Shown: piece by piece, positions 24,027 through 33,433 of the stretch
Numbering within the stretch: the stretch's first letter is position 1
Layout: every line of letters starts with the position of its first letter
Assembly (NCBI RefSeq): GCF_000302455.1
Contig: NZ_AMPO01000005.1
Coordinates: 1-64,000 of the forward strand
Reading direction: 5' to 3'
Source of the DNA: Methanobacterium formicicum DSM 3637
Lineage (GTDB): Archaea > Methanobacteriota > Methanobacteria > Methanobacteriales > Methanobacteriaceae
Length of the DNA: 64,000 nt
The notes under the pieces: generated by a model
What the model was told of the DNA's origin: nothing
The model's input: only the letters and a program-made list of their open reading frames with translations
The model's database searches: none
Program-made: the position numbers and the translations under genes

Positions 24027-24753
24027 AGTGACCCTCAAATATTGATAAATTTGTTATTAATAGAATCTTAATTTCCTTATATAGATAGTGTAAACTTCCT
24101 TATATCCTTACCTTAAAATTTCACCACATGTATCCAGAAGAATAAATGATAATTTAAAAAGGTGGGATTCATTGGGTTTAATCTTTAGTTCCATGAATAT
24201 TTTTTTAAAAATAGAATAACATCATAAAAACAATTTTTTATGGTTTTTCATTTATATAAAGTTAGTAATTGCTAAATAAATATATTATATAAAATTATGA
24301 AAATATTAATTATAATCTAAGTTGAAACCTTTAAATACAATAAAAAATGAATATATAGTTCTCTAATGCATAAATAAGATCAATGAATATAAATTACATG
24401 ATAAAAATTCGTAATATTGCTTTTTAATAGCAATATTATGTGAAAATATAAAAAATTAATATAATATAGTATTACTAACATGTCTCAAACTTGTTCATAG
24501 AACAGAATTAGGGTCTTGGAATATAATGCTCATGATCATGGGGGTGATTATGATAAACTATCAAAGAGGGGGGGATAACTGCTTTTTTTTTAGATATGAA
24601 ATTTTGAACTTTAATCAGAAAACTGTTCATAACAGTTTAAGCTTTTAATGGTATTTATTCTGGAATTAAAGATATAAATGCTTTAATTTAAGGATATTCT
24701 TTAATTTCAGGATATTAGAGTTTTTAAAATTTAATGATGAGGGGGTGTTGTTA
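24027..24753. other. Long divergent intergenic region upstream of the protease cluster
   Basis: About 700 AT-rich bases between pycB (minus) and the protease cluster (plus). The first 450 show nothing. The last 270 carry two related palindromes, a GGGGGGGATA run (24568-24577) and a possible TATA (GATATAAATG, about 24670). A 32-codon frame at 24550-24648 starts after GGGGG but has no recognisable content, and I do not call it a gene. Confidence 0.5.
24492..24638. promoter_or_regulatory. Two related palindromes upstream of the protease cluster
   Basis: TGTTC-ATA-GAACA at 24492-24504 and AAACTGTT-CAT-AACAGTTT at 24620-24638 share the core TGTTCATA. The second has perfect 8-bp arms and lies about 115 bases before the first protease gene. 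Two similar dyads in one promoter region suggest a repressor or activator site. Confidence 0.45.
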
Positions 24754-25893
24754 ATGGTTCATAACTGGATGAATCTCTTCAGAATAAGTCCAAACAATCA
24801 GATCAGTTCAAATCACTTTAGTCCAAATCACTTTAGTCCAAATCACTTTAGTCCAAATCAAATTAGTGCAGGCAATCAATATTTTGGCTTTATCCCACCG
24901 TATATAATGGGTGGCCTGGCCAGGGAAGGAATAGAAGAGGCCCGTGTAACCATCCAACAGAGTCGCTTAATTCGGCGAAGCAGATCAAAACGAATGGTGG
25001 ATATGGAAACATTTTTAGGCACGGCAAAAGAGACTAAAGCCAGTAGAAAAGTATATGATTCAAATAATACCTATGAAAAAAGAGTTAAACTGGTTATGAG
25101 TGAAGGAGGATCTCCTTCAACTGATGAATCAGTTAAAAATGCCTATGACTATGTAGGCCAGGTTTTTGATTATTTTCGTGATGTAATGGGCCGTAATTCC
25201 ATTGACAACCTGGGCATGGATCTGGTGATCAATGTGCATTTCGGTGAAAAGTACCAGAATGCCTTCTGGGATGGGGATGAAATCATCCTGGGGGATGGTG
25301 ATGGTAAGTTATTTTCTAATTTTTCCAAATCATTGGATGTAATTGCCCATGAACTGGCCCATGGAATAACCCAGTTTTCTGCCAACTTCAAATACAGCGG
25401 ACAGTCTGGAGCGCTACATGAACATTTTTCTGATGTATTTGGGAGTGCCATAACCCAACATGCTGCCAATCAAAATGCCCACGATGCAGACTGGCTGATC
25501 GGTAATGAAATAATGGGGCCTGAGCTTTATGGAGAGTCCATACGTTCTGTGAGTGAACCAGGAACAGCCTATGATAACAGTTTACTGGGAAAGGATCAAC
25601 AGCCCGACCACATGGATAATTATTACCAGGGATCTGCTGACAATTTTGGTGTTCACGTAAACAGTGGAATACCAAACAAGGCCTTTTATCTGGCATCATT
25701 AGAAATTGGCACAGATAAAGCTGCTTTAATCTGGTACCGGGCCCTCCAAAAATTGTGGCCCAATGCAAACTTCAATGATGCAGTTAAGATCATCGTGGAA
25801 ACCACCAGAGATCTGGTCAAAGATGAGACTGTTCCCCAAGGAGCCACTCAAAAGGTTAGAACGGCATTTAAAGAGGTGGGATTGCCGAAATAG
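24754..25893 (+). CDS. Protealysin-like M4 metalloprotease, no export signal
   Basis: A thermolysin-family zinc endopeptidase of 379 residues. The zinc site is HELAHG (H199, H203) with E223 in GALHEHFSDVFG, exactly the 24-residue spacing of thermolysin. The active-site His is H301 in FGVHVNSGIPNKAFY. The N-terminal region has PPYIM (48-52), the motif of the short protealysin propeptide, not the long thermolysin FTP/PepSY one. There is no signal peptide, so I infer a cytoplasmic enzyme with a short removable propeptide. Residues about 14-39 are Asn-rich pentapeptide repeats (NHFSP three times). GAGGGGG lies 8 nt before the ATG, and upstream GTG/TTG codons overlap it. First gene of the protease cluster. 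Confidence 0.93.
   Translation: MVHNWMNLFRISPNNQISSNHFSPNHFSPNHFSPNQISAGNQYFGFIPPYIMGGLAREGIEEARVTIQQSRLIRRSRSKRMVDMETFLGTAKETKASRKVYDSNNTYEKRVKLVMSEGGSPSTDESVKNAYDYVGQVFDYFRDVMGRNSIDNLGMDLVINVHFGEKYQNAFWDGDEIILGDGDGKLFSNFSKSLDVIAHELAHGITQFSANFKYSGQSGALHEHFSDVFGSAITQHAANQNAHDADWLIGNEIMGPELYGESIRSVSEPGTAYDNSLLGKDQQPDHMDNYYQGSADNFGVHVNSGIPNKAFYLASLEIGTDKAALIWYRALQKLWPNANFNDAVKIIVETTRDLVKDETVPQGATQKVRTAFKEVGLPK
24811..24870 (+). repeat. 15-bp tandem repeat in the M4 protease gene
   Basis: AATCACTTTAGTCCA occurs three times without change (24811-24855), followed by the variant AATCAAATTAGTGCA and preceded by a degenerate copy. It encodes NHFSP repeats in the propeptide region. The array stays in frame, so copy number could vary without breaking the gene. 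Confidence 0.9.
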
Positions 25894-26093
25894 ATTAAAA
25901 TTCAATATTTTAATGCAGTATTAACCGGCAGGGGGGATATTGTTTTGAGAATTGATGTTAAAATTCATGGATGTTAAAATCTAGGGGGGATAAATTCAGG
26001 TTTTGTGACTTTTTTATATAAAAATTTCCTCTTAATACTAATTGAAAGGGGCAAAAACTGGATTTTAGATAAAACCAAATAAGGGGGATATTT

Positions 26094-26927
26094 ATGACGG
26101 CTAAAAAAGCATTGTGTGTGGGAATAAACAAATTCAAAAATTTACCTTCAGCTGCACTGCAGGGTTGTGTAAATGATGCAGATGACATGGAAAAACTATT
26201 AAAAACGTTATTAGGGTTTCAGGCGCAGGATATAGTTAAACTCACTGACAACAAGGCCACCAAGGCTAATATAATTAAAAATCTTAAAGAAATGGTTGAA
26301 GGGGCGAAATCTGGGAAATACAGTTACCTGGTATTCAGTATGTCCAGTCACGGTACTCAAGTGCCGGATTTAAGTGGTGATGAACCAGATCGAGCTGATG
26401 AAGCATTCTGCCCCCATGATCTGGCTCAAAAAGGGAATGTGTGGGATCCTCAGCACATAATCACCGATGATGAACTCCGCGATCTATTCATACAGCTCCC
26501 GGAAAACGTGCTCCTTGAGGTGTATCTGGACACTTGTCACAGTGGAACTGGTCTTAAAGCAATTGACCTTCTCTTAGATCGTAAACCTAGATATTTACCA
26601 CCACCATCAATGGAAGCATTCCAGGAAGTTGATGGAAAAAGACAACGAGGACTTAACAAAGCACTTTTAGAGAATGGTATAACTCATCATATACTATGGG
26701 CAGCATGCCGGGCTGATCAGACCAGTGCTGATGCCAGTATAGGTGGGGGATGGCACGGGGCTTTCACCTACTTCTTCTGTAAGGAAATGAACGCCAGTAA
26801 GAACAAACTGGCCAGAAGTGCAGTGCTGGAAAAAGTAAGAGGTGACCTTCAGTCAGGTAATTACACTCAAACGCCTCAATTGGAATGTGAAGCTACGGTT
26901 AGGGATAAAAATTGGTTAAAAGAATAA
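26094..26927 (+). CDS. Metacaspase-like caspase-fold (C14) protease
   Basis: 277 residues making up one p20-like caspase domain with no extra domain and no signal peptide. It opens with KKALCVGINKFKNLPSAALQGCVNDADDM, typical of prokaryotic metacaspases. The catalytic dyad is H86 in MSSHGTQVPD and C148 in YLDTCHSGTG. An acidic stretch (GDEPDRADEAFCPHDL) follows the His, as in Arg/Lys-specific, calcium-dependent metacaspases. The ATG has GGGGGATATTT upstream, and a TATA-like TTTTTTATATAAA is at about 26009. It lies 200 bases after the M4 protease and 81 before the subtilase, all on the plus strand. Substrates are unknown. Confidence 0.92.
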   Translation: MTAKKALCVGINKFKNLPSAALQGCVNDADDMEKLLKTLLGFQAQDIVKLTDNKATKANIIKNLKEMVEGAKSGKYSYLVFSMSSHGTQVPDLSGDEPDRADEAFCPHDLAQKGNVWDPQHIITDDELRDLFIQLPENVLLEVYLDTCHSGTGLKAIDLLLDRKPRYLPPPSMEAFQEVDGKRQRGLNKALLENGITHHILWAACRADQTSADASIGGGWHGAFTYFFCKEMNASKNKLARSAVLEKVRGDLQSGNYTQTPQLECEATVRDKNWLKE

Positions 26928-27008
26928 ACTATTGATTTTGAAATAAAATCTAGAGATAAAATCATAGTTTACAGAACTTAATTTAAGGATTAACCTGGGG
27001 GAATCAAA

Positions 27009-29687
27009 TTGAATGATATAATAATGGCATCAGTTACTCTCAAATCACGGAGTGGTTTGTCTATTCATAAAGATTTGGATAAATTTTCATTTAATAAGTT
27101 AGAAGAATTTAGTCCAAAACTTAAAGATGTGAATAAAGTGGCTAAATTACTCACTGGAGCAGGTTTCACCATTGAAGCTCAAACACAGGTTGGAATATCA
27201 TTTTCAGGACCTAAAAAACTTTTTGAATCAGAATTTGGAGTTTCAATACAAAAAAATGAAATTGTTCAAAAAGAGATGGGTGTAGAGCCTAGAAGAGTGG
27301 AATTCTTTGAATCAAAAGAACCAATGATGAGTGACAGGATAGTGGACTTAGCAGAAACAGTACAGATATCAACACCAGGTATCCCATTTCACAATGCTAA
27401 TCATCCCACTCCCTCACCTGCCTATTACTTTTTGGACTTACTCAATGATCTTCCAGACCGGTTGAACGTTTCAACATTACATTCCGCGGGAATTACTGGT
27501 GAGGGGGTTCGTGTTTCTATGATTGATACTGGTTTTGTTACCAGGGTTAATGAAACTCACCAGTCCACTAACAGTAACCAGTTAGATGTGAATCATGATG
27601 TGAGAGATGTACAGGGGGTCTGGCTGGCTAGTGATCCAGGACATACTGGTACCAATTACTTTACAGGTGGCAGTTTCAACGGTAAGACCATCAATCTGGG
27701 AACTTCACTCCCAACTGCCAATACAGATGTTGAGATAGTTTACAGTTGCATTCATCCTCACTATACATCTCAGGGTTACAATCTTGATGATATACGTGCG
27801 GTAGGTGGAACGGATGTTAACACTGATGAATTTGGCCATGGGACTGCAGAAGCAGCAAATATAATGGCTACCGCACCGGAATGCACTCTTTCATTTGTCA
27901 AAATAGGTAAAAATATTGACTATCCTCTGGCGGGCTTCCAAGCAGCTGTTCAACATCAGAACCCGGATATTATCACTTGTAGTTGGGGGGCATATGAACC
28001 ACAGATTTTTTTAGAAATAGTTAATGCAGTAGTTAATGGTATTGTAGTCATTTTTTCAGCAGGAAATGGTCATACTGAGGATCATGGTGTTATAACCCAT
28101 CCCAACTTGATTTCTGTTGGTGGGGCTTACCCCATCCAGGGAGGAGGATTCCGTGCATCTGATTACTCCAGTAGTTTTGAAAGCGAAATCTACACCAATC
28201 CTCAGAGGCATATCCCGGATATAGTTGGTTTGGTAGGTGAACAGCCAATGGCCTGTTTAATAATGTTACCCACAGAACCGAACAACACCATGGATAACAT
28301 GTACTCAAACTACGGATCGTTTCCAAATGGGGATAACACAGCTAATGATGATGGATGGTGTGTTTGCAGTGGTACTTCTGCTTCTGCTCCTCAAACTGCG
28401 GGCATGGTCGCATTGCTTCTCCAGAAGTATCCTAACTTGACGCCCATGGCAGTGAAAAATATTCTGGAAAATTCTGCCAGAGATATCCAAACTGGATCAA
28501 GTTGTAATGGTGATAATGCTGCTCCAGGTTGGGATGCAGCAACTGGTTTCGGTCTTATAAATGGTCAAGCAGCAATAGACTATTTGGAAACCGGTAAATT
28601 CAATGTATTCATCAGGGACAGAGTTGAAGATAATGGTAATGAACCGGGAATAGATGGTAACCTTTTCAGCAGTCCAGATATCATTGTTCGCAATGAACAG
28701 GTTGTTAACCATCAGGATGAACTTGGTCAGACTGTTAAACACCGTTACGACCTGAGTGATGATGCAGAGGATGGGCATGATAATTACATCTATTTACGTG
28801 TTCAAAACAGGGGAGAACTTCCAGGAGACTGCACAGCCACAGTATACTTCACTGATCCTGGCATGTTTTCCAATCCAACTAGTTGGACAAAAATTAACAA
28901 CATTCCCTTGTCAATATCCAATTTAAATCCTGGTGAGTTAAGGGTGGTTGGACCAATAATCTGGCCGGATAATTTAATCCCAGCATCTCCTCAGATTGCT
29001 CATTACTGCCTGATTAGTGTTCTAGATAGTTCTTCTGATCCTGCTCCTAATCTAAATTCCATACAATCATACGATGATTTCTGTAGTATGGTACGGGACA
29101 AGAACAACATGGCTTGGAAAAACATTGACATCACACCAATGGTACCGGGTGGTTCTCATTCCTACAGCTTCTATATGGAAGGTCCGCAGGGCAAAGGACA
29201 CCAGGCTGATCTGCAGATGGATTTAAGTAAGTTTCCAGCTGATGCTCCTGTTTTGATTAAAGTATTAAGGCGTTTTACAGACACTTCCACTTCAGAAAAC
29301 ATGTATTTAGATAGTCAGTCAGACCTTTATAACATTTTTAAAATGATGGGAGGTATTGGTAATTTAAAGGGTATGAATTTAAAGTCCAATGAAAAGAGTA
29401 AGGTTACAATTATTTACTCTATGCCTGAAAATACACCTGAGGGGGATTATCCAATTATAGCATCTTTACTTGTAGATGGGAATCCTTCTAACAGTTACAC
29501 TGATGTGGCAAGAATTTCTCACTATCCATTTGTGGGTAATAGAAGCACACGTGAAGTGCATAAAAAGGGTTGTCCATGGGTTGAGAAAATGCGCCCCTAC
29601 CATCAAGTTCCCATGGGTGATTTAGAACAGGCTCATCGCGGGGGATATGACAATTGTGCGTATTGCATAGGTGGTTCCTGGCGATAG
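27009..29687 (+). CDS. Subtilase (S8) with kumamolisin-like prodomain, CARDB-like region and C-terminal zinc motif
   Basis: 892 residues, no signal peptide. Residues 1-125 resemble a pro-kumamolisin activation domain (GFTIEAQTQVGISFSGPKKLF, then SEFGVSIQ). The catalytic domain (about 150-530) has D173 (VSMIDTGF), H277 (EFGHGTAEAAN) and S457 (CSGTSASAPQTAG), the S8 order; an insert separates D and H. About 560-800 is beta-rich and CARDB-like. The last 45 residues carry VGNRSTREVHKKGC..GGYDNCAYC, similar to the Ada-type zinc motif. TTG at 27009 has GGGGGA 7-8 nt upstream; ATG at 27024 is the alternative and matches the paralogous prodomain gene (IIMAS against IIMAT). Confidence 0.92.
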   Translation: MNDIIMASVTLKSRSGLSIHKDLDKFSFNKLEEFSPKLKDVNKVAKLLTGAGFTIEAQTQVGISFSGPKKLFESEFGVSIQKNEIVQKEMGVEPRRVEFFESKEPMMSDRIVDLAETVQISTPGIPFHNANHPTPSPAYYFLDLLNDLPDRLNVSTLHSAGITGEGVRVSMIDTGFVTRVNETHQSTNSNQLDVNHDVRDVQGVWLASDPGHTGTNYFTGGSFNGKTINLGTSLPTANTDVEIVYSCIHPHYTSQGYNLDDIRAVGGTDVNTDEFGHGTAEAANIMATAPECTLSFVKIGKNIDYPLAGFQAAVQHQNPDIITCSWGAYEPQIFLEIVNAVVNGIVVIFSAGNGHTEDHGVITHPNLISVGGAYPIQGGGFRASDYSSSFESEIYTNPQRHIPDIVGLVGEQPMACLIMLPTEPNNTMDNMYSNYGSFPNGDNTANDDGWCVCSGTSASAPQTAGMVALLLQKYPNLTPMAVKNILENSARDIQTGSSCNGDNAAPGWDAATGFGLINGQAAIDYLETGKFNVFIRDRVEDNGNEPGIDGNLFSSPDIIVRNEQVVNHQDELGQTVKHRYDLSDDAEDGHDNYIYLRVQNRGELPGDCTATVYFTDPGMFSNPTSWTKINNIPLSISNLNPGELRVVGPIIWPDNLIPASPQIAHYCLISVLDSSSDPAPNLNSIQSYDDFCSMVRDKNNMAWKNIDITPMVPGGSHSYSFYMEGPQGKGHQADLQMDLSKFPADAPVLIKVLRRFTDTSTSENMYLDSQSDLYNIFKMMGGIGNLKGMNLKSNEKSKVTIIYSMPENTPEGDYPIIASLLVDGNPSNSYTDVARISHYPFVGNRSTREVHKKGCPWVEKMRPYHQVPMGDLEQAHRGGYDNCAYCIGGSWR

Positions 29688-29821
29688 TAAATCGGCGTAT
29701 CAGGTGGGATTGACATATACAATGTCTTCCACTTATTTTTTAATAAAACAATAAGTATCATTAAAAAAATATTTTAAAATATTAAAATTTTCATCCAAGC
29801 AATACTCACTTACAAAAGGTT

Positions 29822-30241
29822 TTGTTCATGAAACAACCCTTGAGAATCAAAAAATCAAATATAATAATGGCAACTGTTTTCTTGAGATCCAAAACTGGTA
29901 GAAGTCTGATTAAAGAGGGTAAAGCAATACAGTATGATGTAACTCCCTACTTGGCCGCACCCGAAACTTATGAAAAGGCTATAAATGAATTTAAAAAATT
30001 AGGATTTACCATTGAAGCTAAAGGGATTACTTTATCTATTTCTGGACCATTAAAACTTTTTGAGAAAACTTTTAAAGTTAAAATATATTTGGGGAAACTA
30101 GATGATCATGGGCCTAGTCAAAACAGATCAAGTGCTGAAAATCGGACTATTTACCTAAGTTCCAGGCCTTTAATGAAAATTAAAGAGTTAGAAGATGTAG
30201 TCGAAGGAGTTTCCCTGACTAAACCTGGTGTTTTGTTTTAA
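29822..30241 (+). CDS. Stand-alone subtilase prodomain paralogue (possible protease inhibitor)
   Basis: 139 residues matching the N-terminal prodomain of the preceding subtilase over its full length: IIMATVFLRSKTGRS against IIMASVTLKSRSGLS, GFTIEAKGITLSISGPLKLF against GFTIEAQTQVGISFSGPKKLF, and ending VSLTKPGVLF against VQISTPGIPF. It stops where the subtilase catalytic domain would begin and has no active-site residues. Free subtilase propeptides act elsewhere as tight inhibitors or folding chaperones, so I infer that role here. The ATG at 29822 has only a weak AGGT upstream. The internal ATG at 29867 aligns with the likely mature start. It closes the protease cluster. Confidence 0.85.
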   Translation: MFMKQPLRIKKSNIIMATVFLRSKTGRSLIKEGKAIQYDVTPYLAAPETYEKAINEFKKLGFTIEAKGITLSISGPLKLFEKTFKVKIYLGKLDDHGPSQNRSSAENRTIYLSSRPLMKIKELEDVVEGVSLTKPGVLF

Positions 30242-30309
30242 GGAATCCGCTTTAAAATTCAGAAAAATAAAATGAATTAAATATTCATTTTGTACTAACT
30301 ATGGCAGAT

Positions 30310-31413
<1,104 letters not shown>

Positions 31414-31645
31414 GTTTAACACCTTCTAAAAAAACATCAATATCACCTTAATAGTGATGTTTGATGTTATGATAAAATCAATACCCTCATTTTATGGTTC
31501 ATAAGCTTAATTAACTTCTTCTGAGTGTAAAGTTAGCCTAATATACTATTAAATGTTTCGTCCAATCATCTATTAAAAGTTTGTGAAAAGCAGTTTTGAT
31601 GTTGCTATTTAATAGGAGGTTAATGGCTATAAATTGTTTCTAATG

Positions 31646-32086
31646 TTATTTTGCCATGGTTTCAAGGGCTAATAATCCCATTGATCCAGCAATAGTTAAA
31701 CCTATACTCCATATAATAATTCCTATGCTCATCCATAGTATAAGCACGTTTTTCCGTGCACCAAGTGCAATACCCACTGCAGCACCTAAAGGGGCCCCAA
31801 AAAGCAGTGGTGATAATAAACCCAATCCTATTACTCCATATTTATTCCATATATTATATAAACGGGTTTCTTTTAAGGATTCTTCATCACCGTATTTCCA
31901 TTTCAATAAACGGGCCCTTAATTTATCTCCCAAAAGGGCAACACAAACTGCAGCTACTATAGCACCTGCAGCAGCGACAATGGCGATTATTATGGGATTA
32001 ACATTCATAACCAATCCCATGGGGATACCCAGCCATAGTTCAGCCACACTGGCTACAAAAATTATTAGAATAGATTCCAGATTCAT
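31646..32086 (-). CDS. Small multidrug-export-like membrane protein (PF06695 type)
   Basis: 146 residues with four to five hydrophobic segments. It matches the putative small multi-drug export family: EILWLGIPMGLVMN-like opening (AELWLGIPMGLVMN), a basic loop (KLRARLLKWKYGDEES) and GLGLLSPLLFGAPLGAAVGIALGA. The family name is historical and transport has not been shown for most members. It is a single gene. Confidence 0.75.
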   Translation of the reverse strand: MNLESILIIFVASVAELWLGIPMGLVMNVNPIIIAIVAAAGAIVAAVCVALLGDKLRARLLKWKYGDEESLKETRLYNIWNKYGVIGLGLLSPLLFGAPLGAAVGIALGARKNVLILWMSIGIIIWSIGLTIAGSMGLLALETMAK

Positions 32087-32213
32087 AGAGTAAATTAGTG
32101 AGTATTGGTATAAAAAAGTGATTAAAACCCTAGATAAGTCGCCTCAGGATATAATGAAGATTATATAAAAAAATTTTTGTTTGACCCTAAGTCAGGTCCT
32201 TATTATTCCTGGC

Positions 32214-33158
32214 TCAAATTAAAGCGATTGCCAAGTAGGTGTAAATCAACCAAAGGATGATGAACACGGTCATACTAATTAGGGGTAACTTACCAAACTC
32301 TGTTTTTGCCAGTTTTGAACCAATATACCAGTTAAAGATTATGAGAACAACCAATAGAATTGTGTTTACAATTCCCTCTATGTTGAATGGATTTTTGTAC
32401 ATTACGTATAACCATACAATGGTGGTGATGGCAATACCTAACCAAATCACTGGTTTAACCATACTGTTAAGCGTAACTGTTAACTGGGTGATTTCTTTGG
32501 ATTTTCTGGACATTAAGAGCAGGGCAAAGAGGACCAATGTTGATCCAAAGGCTATGATTATTCCTAAAAATTCGAAAAATAGTGTGGGTACTGGTTTTCC
32601 AAAGATTTGCTCTTTAAGGAGGGGAATAGTCACCAGAGCTTTCATAGTTTCATCAAGAGGGAATGATTCTTCTTCCCCTATTGCTATGCTGTATTTTCCC
32701 TGATTAGCTGTGTTGAAAATTTTTATATAGTAAGTACCTGCGGGTAAATCTGCTTTTGTTTCTGGACCTTTAAGATAATAATCTCCTCCAAATTCCTCAA
32801 AATAGGAGTTCCAAGTGGAATTAGTCCCGTCTAAAGTGAGTATAACGTTTCCAGATGAGTCCAGAACTTGTGCTGAAATAAAATCTGGAGGTATTCCTGG
32901 ACTGGCTGGCACCAGTAAATTCAGATAAAATTTAAATTGATTATCAGACTTTATCTGGTAATAGTTGGATTGTCCCTGTAATTCTCCGTAAAAAGCCTGC
33001 GAAACTTCTGGATTTTGTATTACAATAGGATTGTCATTGGAGGCATTATCACCAATAACCAATCGAGGTTGATGGGCACATGCCACAGAAATAGATACCA
33101 CTAATAAAACAAAAATAACTGCTATCAATCCCAGATTAATATTTGGAACCTTTAACAT
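32214..33158 (-). CDS. Membrane protein with extracellular domain, function unknown
   Basis: 314 residues. An N-terminal signal or anchor (LIAVIFVLLVVSISVACAHQ) leads to an exported beta-rich domain of about 150 residues, which resembles a PPC-type domain (AGTYYIKIFNTANQGKYSIAIG). Four to five membrane helices follow in the last ~130 residues, with short polar loops. I do not know a named family. It lies downstream of the MacB-type exporter on the same strand, but a 275-base structured gap separates them. Confidence 0.75.
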   Translation of the reverse strand: MLKVPNINLGLIAVIFVLLVVSISVACAHQPRLVIGDNASNDNPIVIQNPEVSQAFYGELQGQSNYYQIKSDNQFKFYLNLLVPASPGIPPDFISAQVLDSSGNVILTLDGTNSTWNSYFEEFGGDYYLKGPETKADLPAGTYYIKIFNTANQGKYSIAIGEEESFPLDETMKALVTIPLLKEQIFGKPVPTLFFEFLGIIIAFGSTLVLFALLLMSRKSKEITQLTVTLNSMVKPVIWLGIAITTIVWLYVMYKNPFNIEGIVNTILLVVLIIFNWYIGSKLAKTEFGKLPLISMTVFIILWLIYTYLAIALI

Positions 33159-33227
33159 GTATAATAATTTTATTTATCTCCATATTTTAATATTTTCACA
33201 GTGAAGGTAAAAATAATAAAAGGGAGT

Positions 33228-33297
33228 GAAGCCTCCAGATATTGGAGGTTTTTCCATGGAGGTGGATAAAAAAAAGCGTCTGGAGGCTTCCCTATAA
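33228..33297 (+). ncRNA. Hairpin element with competing CCTCCA/TGGAGG pairings and a 13-codon frame
   Basis: GAAGCCTCCAGA (33228-33239) and TCTGGAGGCTTC (33279-33290) form perfect 12-bp arms. The single CCTCCA can instead pair with TGGAGG at 33243-33248 or 33257-33262. On the plus strand GGAGG is followed 7 nt later by ATG and a 13-residue frame, MEVDKKKRLEASL, ending in TAA at 33295-33297. On the minus strand the stem is followed by ACTCCCTTTTATT and could terminate the exporter operon. Function is open. Confidence 0.45.
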
Positions 33298-33326
33298 CCA
33301 ATAGGTTATCATGTATTGTAGATATT

Positions 33327-33420
33327 GTTTTAATTTACACTCTTAGATGTTTTTTTAATTTACACTCTTAAATGGGGTTTTTTTAATCTGATCTTTGTTT
33401 TTTAATTTACATCTGGGATG
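33327..33420. repeat. Degenerate repeats with TTTTAATTTACA core
   Basis: Three copies of TTTTAATTTACAYYY occur at about 33328, 33354 and 33400; the first two continue CTCTTARATG. They follow the exporter ATPase stop codon on its strand. Confidence 0.5.
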
Positions 33421-33433
33421 CTTCTTCTGACTT

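Noticed and set aside
24550..24648. 32-codon frame after GGGGG upstream of the M4 protease
   Set aside because: The sequence has no protein-like character, a run of Phe from a T-tract, and overlaps a palindrome.
25388..25768. 126-codon minus-strand frame inside the M4 protease gene
   Set aside because: Shadow of a gene with intact catalytic motifs; no start signal.
24027..30241. Bacterial gasdermin or CBASS-like effector near the caspase-fold protease
   Set aside because: No neighbouring protein has gasdermin, nucleotidyltransferase or pore-forming features. All four genes are accounted for by protease or prodomain folds.
31656..32093. 145-codon plus-strand frame opposite the small export protein
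   Set aside because: It mirrors the real minus-strand membrane protein, whose family motifs and start are clear.
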